In this document: piece after piece, positions 13,953-17,674 of the stretch
How the letters are laid out: every line of letters starts with the position of its first letter
Position numbering within the stretch: position 1 is the first letter of the stretch
DNA from: Maritimibacter sp.
GTDB taxonomy: Bacteria; Pseudomonadota; Alphaproteobacteria; Rhodobacterales; Rhodobacteraceae
Reading direction: 5' to 3'
Length of the DNA stretch: 17,674 nt
Assembly (NCBI GenBank): GCA_020441225.1
Contig: JAGRMP010000435.1
Span: 1 to 17,674 of the forward strand
Made by a program: the position numbers and the translations under genes
Notes under the pieces: generated by a model
What the model saw: the letters and a program-made list of their open reading frames with translations, nothing else
The model's database searches: none
Told to the model about the DNA's origin: nothing

Positions 13953-15311
13953 TCAGAAGAGGAAGTCGCCCTGGTCGAGATCGCCCAGCGCGACATCCTT
14001 GAGGATGATCCTGTCGCCGTTGCGCCCGTCGATCACCACGTCGGCGCCGTCCTGCGCCATGTGGTTTGTCCTGAGGTCGCTCCAGCTCTTGACCGAGCGC
14101 AGCCCGCCGAGGTCGAGCACATCGTGGACGCGGCCGACAGCGTCGAAATCCCTGATCCTGTCGACATCCCAGCCGGTGTTGAACACGAAGCGGTCTTCGC
14201 CGTTGCCGCCGACCAGGACGTCGTTCTGCTTGCCGCCCTTCAGCATGTCGTCGCCGCCGCCGCCAAACACCTTGTCCCGGCCCTTTTCGCCGGAGACGCT
14301 GTCCTTGTTGCCGCCGCCCTTGACGATGTCGCGGCCGTCGCCGCCCTTGAGGACATTCTTGAGCCGATTGCCGTAGATGTCGTCGTCATGGCTGCTGCCG
14401 ATGACATTCTCGAAATCGCCCGCGAGCCAGGAAAGATCGGTGGGGACATCCAGCGTATTGTCGATCTGGGAAATGGCGATCCCCACCTTGGTCTTGACCA
14501 GATCGGTCAGCCTCAGGTTTGGCAGGACGACATACCAGCCCTCCGTCGCATCGGACTGGTCGATCGTGTCGTTCCCCGATGAATCGTAGACCGTGTTGTA
14601 TAGATCGTTGCGCACGAAGCTCCAGGTCGTGTTGCCGGCATTGGTGTCCGTGCTGCGGCCATAGAGATACTGAAGCGCCAGAACGTCGAGCACCATCGGC
14701 GTCTCGGGATCGTAGGCGGTGTCGGAAAACTCGTCGTCGTTATACGACATCACCGTGTAGAGATCGACATCGAGATCCTGCCAGCCCAGCCCCGCAAAGG
14801 TCGGGCGCCCGGTGCCGCCGGTGTCGTGCGGGTGTTTCAGACCGAGCGTATGCCCGATTTCGTGGGTGATCACGAACAACCCCTGGCTGCCGGGGCCATA
14901 GCTCGGAAGCGCGTTGAACGGGCTGTTGATATTGAAATAGATATCGCCCCGGTTGGTCGTGTTGGGCTGCGGGAAATACCCCAGCGCCCATTGCGAATTG
15001 CTCGAGAAATGAACGTTGTAGGCGTCCCACGCCAGGTTGATGTCTGACCCGGCGTTGCGCGCCGTTGCCGGGTCATTGTAGTAGCCGACATAGTTGAACT
15101 CGACCTTGACGTATTGCTCGATCGCGTCGAAGGCGTATTCGATCGACTGCCGGGCATAAACCGGATCGTTCCAGTATTCCCCGAATGCCCCGTTCGACAA
15201 CGACCAGTCGATCGTGCGTGTCGCATCGAGCTGCCATTTGTAGCCGTTGGTCATGGAATCGATCAGATTGTCGCCGGTGATCGCGACGGTCGCGCCGTTC
15301 AGATAGGCCAA
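13953..15311 (-). CDS. Serralysin-like M10 metalloprotease with RTX calcium-binding repeats
   Basis: A 452-residue protein predicted to be secreted by a type I system and to cleave proteins outside the cell. The metzincin zinc motif HEIGHTLGLKH (150-160) and the Met-turn VMSYND (187-192) are intact. Residues 323-375 form an RTX block: GGDGRDIVKGG, GEKGRDKVFGGGGDDMLKGG, NDVLVGGNGEDRF. After it comes a C-terminal region ending GDLDQGDFLF, which fits an uncleaved type I secretion signal; there is no Sec signal peptide. The start is placed at the TTG at 15311 because GGAGGGG lies 6 nt before it; another in-frame TTG at 15326 has a weaker site and no ATG is available nearby. No activating prodomain is visible, so it is shorter than classical serralysins. 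No ABC/MFP secretion genes or inhibitor gene are present in the window. Confidence 0.9.
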   Translation of the reverse strand: MAYLNGATVAITGDNLIDSMTNGYKWQLDATRTIDWSLSNGAFGEYWNDPVYARQSIEYAFDAIEQYVKVEFNYVGYYNDPATARNAGSDINLAWDAYNVHFSSNSQWALGYFPQPNTTNRGDIYFNINSPFNALPSYGPGSQGLFVITHEIGHTLGLKHPHDTGGTGRPTFAGLGWQDLDVDLYTVMSYNDDEFSDTAYDPETPMVLDVLALQYLYGRSTDTNAGNTTWSFVRNDLYNTVYDSSGNDTIDQSDATEGWYVVLPNLRLTDLVKTKVGIAISQIDNTLDVPTDLSWLAGDFENVIGSSHDDDIYGNRLKNVLKGGDGRDIVKGGGNKDSVSGEKGRDKVFGGGGDDMLKGGKQNDVLVGGNGEDRFVFNTGWDVDRIRDFDAVGRVHDVLDLGGLRSVKSWSDLRTNHMAQDGADVVIDGRNGDRIILKDVALGDLDQGDFLF

Positions 15312-15561
15312 TGCTTTCCCCTCCAATGCCGCCCCGGACGCGCCTTCCCCAGGCGCGCGACCATCTCCCGATGGACCGGGTCATCGCAGCCCTTCTGGCA
15401 TTCCGGGCCGGATTTTTCCAGCGACAAGAGTGTCGTCCGCCGCAGGGCGGCGCAAGAAGTTTCTCGGGTCCAAACTGTTGCCCGGCGCGCGCGCGCCGAT
15501 CGTCGAGCAAGACGGCGCGGTCCAGGTGCGTGTCCATGAGACAGCCGGGGCGCGCGCGCGC

Positions 15562-15609
15562 GGTGGATGTCGCGGTGGATGTGGCGGTGGATGTGGCGGT
15601 GGATGTCAT
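15562..15609. repeat. Four tandem 12-bp repeats
   Basis: GGTGGATGTCGC, GGTGGATGTGGC, GGTGGATGTGGC and GGTGGATGTCAT follow one another without gaps (15562-15609), right after an alternating CG run. Because the period is a multiple of three it reads as a Val-Asp-Val-Ala repeat in one frame, but that frame has no other sign of being a gene. Confidence 0.8.
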
Positions 15610-15701
15610 GCCACGGGGTCGGACCGGCGCAGCGGGCAGACGATGCCCTGCAGGCGGTGAAGCATTCAGGATACGGCCAGGCGGACCGGACCGGTCGGGC
15701 G

Positions 15702-15723
15702 CCGGCCAGAGCCCGGCCAGAGC
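15702..15723. repeat. Two tandem 11-bp repeats
   Basis: CCGGCCAGAGC occurs at 15702-15712 and again at 15713-15723, followed by the first four bases of a third copy. Simple tandem duplication in non-coding DNA; no function is suggested. Confidence 0.7.
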
Positions 15724-15816
15724 CCGGTGAGCGGCCCGGTCTGGTGCACGGTCAGGGGCCCGTGGATGGTGACAGGTATTCGGGTCCGGCGCGCCACAGC
15801 CTCGGGCGCGGACCGG

Positions 15817-15939
15817 TCAGACGATGGCCGAAGCCGTCACGGCAAGCACGGCGAGCAGGACCACATAAATACCGACCAAGGTCGCGAAACTGCCGCCGCG
15901 GCGCTGGTATTCCCGGATCAACTGGTCGCGTGTCATCAT
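15817..15939 (-). CDS. Small single-span membrane protein, 40 residues
   Basis: A short reading frame that a length cut-off would miss. It starts ATGATG at 15939, with GGAG 6 nt upstream, and ends with TGA at 15817. The product is MMTRDQLIREYQRRGGSF followed by ATLVGIYVVLLAVLAVTASAIV: a charged, helix-prone N-terminal part (1-18) and one strongly hydrophobic segment (about 19-40) running to the C-terminus, as in small inner-membrane proteins with a cytoplasmic N-terminus. Codon third positions are mostly G or C, like the neighbouring genes. I do not recognise a family. It stands alone on the minus strand, 505 bp upstream of the RTX protease start and 309 bp beyond the acetyltransferase stop. 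The overlapping 73-residue frame (15752-15973) is Arg/Pro-rich and lacks a ribosome-binding site. Confidence 0.65.
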   Translation of the reverse strand: MMTRDQLIREYQRRGGSFATLVGIYVVLLAVLAVTASAIV

Positions 15940-16248
15940 TGCATTCTCCGTCTGCCCGTTCGGGCGTCGACACGTGGTTTCTGGTCTGCCGCGCTACCTG
16001 CGAATCAACCGGCGATCAACTCCCGTTTTCGTGACCGCCAACCGGACCCGGCTTTTCGGTGCCGGCGTTGCAAAAGGGCAAGTGTCGATGCGTGTACCCT
16101 GGCCTCGCGCAGATCCTATCACCGGCGGGTAAAAATTGGCCTACCGAAGCGACATCGCGATGTCTGAACGCGGCCCTTTCTGTGAAAGTTGGCGAAATTT
16201 CGGTTAAAATTCAAAGGATTTTGCCTGCCGCCCCGAGGCGAGCGGCGC
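15940..16248. other. Intergenic region between the acetyltransferase and microprotein genes
   Basis: Both flanking genes are on the minus strand. On that strand TTGATC followed after 17 bp by TAGCGC (about 16019-15991) is a possible promoter for the microprotein gene. Nearer the acetyltransferase stop is a 14-bp perfect palindrome (16151-16164) and an AT-rich run (16183-16222) that may contain its transcript end. No gene is seen on either strand. Confidence 0.45.
16151..16164. repeat. Perfect 14-bp palindrome
   Basis: GACATCGCGATGTC reads the same on both strands. It lies 85 bp past the acetyltransferase stop codon and 212 bp upstream of the microprotein start. It could be an operator, or arise by chance. 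Confidence 0.4.
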
Positions 16249-16836
16249 CTAGCCGACGTCGGTGCGGCCGCGCCGGTCGGCACGCAGGTTGGCGTAGAGC
16301 ACGTGGTTGCGCCACCGGCCGTTGATCTGCAGATAAGATTGCGCGACGCCTTCGTATTTGTACCCCACCTTTTCCAGGAGCCCGCGCGAGGCCGCGTTTT
16401 CGGGCAGGCAGCCGGCTTCGAGGCGGCTGAGGTCGAGTTCGGTAAAGGCATAATGCACCACCGCCGCCAGCGCCTCGCGCATGTAGCCCTGGCGGGCATA
16501 GGGCGCGCCGACCCAGTAGCCGGTGGTGCCCGCCTGGGCCGGACCGCGGCGGATATGGTCGACGGTAAGCGCCCCAAGCACCGCGCCGTCGCCGCGCCGG
16601 ACCAGGAACAGCGGCAACGCCGTCCCCTGGGTGATCGAACGATTGGCCCAGTAGACCCGGTTGGTGAAATTCTTGCGGCTGAGGTGGTCGTGCGACCAGG
16701 TCGGCTCCCAGGGTTCGAGAAACTCGCGGCTCTGGTCGCGCAATGCCGCCCAGGCAGCGAGATCGCCGTGTTGCGGCGGGCGCAGCGTCATCCGCTCGGT
16801 CTCGATCCGGACCCGTTTGGCGCGCCCGAACATCAT
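16249..16836 (-). CDS. GNAT N-acetyltransferase, RimJ/RimL-like
   Basis: A 195-residue cytoplasmic acetyltransferase, about the length of RimJ. It follows the family layout: an N-terminal ETERMTLRPPQHGDLAAWAA (12-31), LEPWEPTW (40-47), and the central acetyl-CoA-binding strand and loop GYWVGAPYARQGYMREAL (106-123), in which RQGYM stands for the R/QxxGxG/A loop. The C-terminal ENAASRGLLEKVGYKYEGV (146-164) is typical of RimJ/RimL proteins, which acetylate N-termini of ribosomal or other proteins. The ATG at 16836 forms an ATGA overlap of 4 bp with the stop of the M16 peptidase gene upstream, so the two are probably translationally coupled. Sequence alone does not say whether the substrate is a ribosomal protein or a small molecule. 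Confidence 0.92.
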   Translation of the reverse strand: MMFGRAKRVRIETERMTLRPPQHGDLAAWAALRDQSREFLEPWEPTWSHDHLSRKNFTNRVYWANRSITQGTALPLFLVRRGDGAVLGALTVDHIRRGPAQAGTTGYWVGAPYARQGYMREALAAVVHYAFTELDLSRLEAGCLPENAASRGLLEKVGYKYEGVAQSYLQINGRWRNHVLYANLRADRRGRTDVG

Positions 16837-17674
16837 GCAGCCAGCCTCTCACGGATGGCCGCAAGGCCGGGGGCCGCCTCCGCCGGTCCGTAGAGCGCAA
16901 GCGCTGTCCCGGCGCCGCTCACGAGCCCGGTGGCGAAGTCGCGCACCCGGACCAGGTCGACCGCGTCGATCTTGGCCACCGTCTCTTCGAGCGGCACGAC
17001 ACGGCCCCAGATCGCGACCTGGCGGGCGAGCCGTTCGGCGCGCGCGCTGGCGCCTTCGAGCCCCATGAGCAACCCCGCCTTCATCTGCGCCCGCGCCCGG
17101 TCGATTTCCTCGACCGTCATGTCCTCGGCGGCGCGTTTGAGCTCGTCGACGGTGATCTCGGCGAGATCGGCGATCTGCTCGCCGCTGGTGCCGGCATAGA
17201 TCGTGATCATGCCGGTGTCGGAATAGGCCCCGGCCTGGGCGTAGATCGAGTAGCACAGGCCGCGTTTCTCGCGAACCTCCTGGAACAGCCGCGAGGACAT
17301 GCCGCCGCCCAGCGCACCGGCCCAGGTCTGGGCGGTGTAGATCGCTTCGTCGGAATAGGACGGGCCCTCGAGGCCGAGGGTGAAATGCACCTGCTCGAGA
17401 TGCTTGAGCTCACGCCGCTCGCCGCCGATGAAGCCCGCCGGCTCGACCTGTTCCGCCCCGCCCCGCGCAAGCGCGCCGAAGATCCCCTCGGCCAGCTTCA
17501 TGATCTCGTCGTGATCGACCGCGCCGGCGGCGGCGAGGATCATCCGTTCGGGCCGGTAATGCTCGGTCACGAAGCGCGACAGGTCTTCGCGCGAAAATTC
17601 CCGCACCCGCTCGGCGGGCCCGAGGATCGTGCGGCCCATCGGCTGGTCCGGAAAGGCCGCTTCCTGCAGCCAGT
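16833..17674 (-). CDS. M16 (pitrilysin/processing-peptidase) family protein, C-terminal part
   Basis: The last 279 residues of a gene whose 5' end lies beyond position 17674. The visible part begins WLQEAAFPDQPMGRTILG, a stretch found just after the N-terminal catalytic domain of M16 processing-peptidase-like proteins. It continues through YRPERMILAAAGAVDHDEI and ends with the inactive C-terminal domain, which shows the family-typical GGGMSSRLFQEVREKRGLCY followed by SIYAQAGAYSDTG. M16 proteins are zinc endopeptidases, or non-catalytic partners of them. The HxxEH zinc motif would be in the missing N-terminal part, so activity cannot be judged here. As I recall, in Rhodobacterales such a gene often sits between thrC and a GNAT gene; the GNAT gene is indeed next, overlapping by 4 bp. 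Confidence 0.92.
   Translation of the reverse strand, partial: WLQEAAFPDQPMGRTILGPAERVREFSREDLSRFVTEHYRPERMILAAAGAVDHDEIMKLAEGIFGALARGGAEQVEPAGFIGGERRELKHLEQVHFTLGLEGPSYSDEAIYTAQTWAGALGGGMSSRLFQEVREKRGLCYSIYAQAGAYSDTGMITIYAGTSGEQIADLAEITVDELKRAAEDMTVEEIDRARAQMKAGLLMGLEGASARAERLARQVAIWGRVVPLEETVAKIDAVDLVRVRDFATGLVSGAGTALALYGPAEAAPGLAAIRERLAA

Larger units (their letters stand above)
15312..15816. other. Non-coding, repeat-rich stretch upstream of the RTX protease gene
   Basis: I see no credible gene in these 505 bp. They hold a 6-bp hairpin CGCCGC/GCGGCG (15438-15452), a short inverted repeat CGACA/TGTCG (15422-15435), an alternating CG run (15550-15561), four 12-bp tandem repeats (15562-15609), and a tandem 11-bp pair (15702-15723). 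The protease promoter should lie at the low end, but no clear -35/-10 pair was found. Confidence 0.55.

Noticed and set aside
15311..15730. Possible plus-strand protein with a VDVAVDVAVDV repeat
   Set aside because: The repeat simply reflects the 12-bp tandem array; the rest of the frame is not protein-like and has no start signal.
15752..15973. A 73-codon minus-strand frame overlapping the microprotein
   Set aside because: Arg/Pro-rich with no Shine-Dalgarno; the 40-codon frame beside it has a good ribosome-binding site and a membrane span.
1..17674. tRNA or rRNA genes, insertion sequences, phage or defence genes
   Set aside because: None was recognised on either strand; a covariance-model search would be needed to exclude small structured RNAs fully.

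Overview
The window is strongly GC-rich DNA from an alphaproteobacterium, most likely a marine or roseobacter-type member of the Rhodobacterales. The evidence is protein-level: a sarcosine oxidase beta subunit N-terminus, Tat-exported family-5 solute-binding proteins, a fused double ABC ATPase, and an M16 peptidase followed by a GNAT gene. Shine-Dalgarno boxes of the GGAG/AGGGAG type precede most starts. This assignment is inferred from gene content; no rRNA or other marker gene is present.

Layout. Positions 1-211 (minus) hold the 5' end of a soxB-like gene, with a candidate promoter-operator behind it. Positions 656-2086 (minus) encode a GlcD/D2HGDH-type FAD dehydrogenase. Positions 2363-3202 (minus) encode an exported metallo-beta-lactamase-fold protein. 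Between these two lies a perfect 30-bp palindrome. The centre (3446-11372) is a peptide/nickel-type (Dpp/Opp) ABC importer. One solute-binding protein (5686-7296, plus) heads an operon with a DppB-like permease, an unusually long DppC-like permease and a fused DppD-DppF ATPase, closed by a strong intrinsic terminator. A clearly paralogous second solute-binding protein (3446-5014) is transcribed divergently and ends in a double-hairpin terminator. The 671-bp region between the two binding-protein genes is full of short direct and inverted repeats.

Downstream on the plus strand are a PPOX-type flavoprotein (11545-12195) and a membrane-anchored FMN/Fe-S glutamate-synthase-like protein (12297-13895, probable TTG start). 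Converging on them from the minus strand is a serralysin-like RTX metalloprotease (13953-15311, probable TTG start). Next come a repeat-rich non-coding stretch, a 40-residue single-span membrane microprotein (15817-15939, minus), and the end of an operon in which an M16 zinc-peptidase-family gene (cut by the window edge) overlaps a RimJ/RimL-like acetyltransferase by 4 bp.

How they work together. The four plus-strand transport genes form one importer. The divergent paralogous binding protein probably feeds the same permease with a second ligand, or has diverged to sense one; the ligand cannot be read from sequence. The remaining genes look like ordinary accessory metabolism. I found no CRISPR array, tRNA, rRNA, transposase, phage gene or recognisable defence system. 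The most unusual items are the extended DppC-like permease, the repeat-dense divergent regulatory region, the hidden microprotein, and the 30-bp palindrome.
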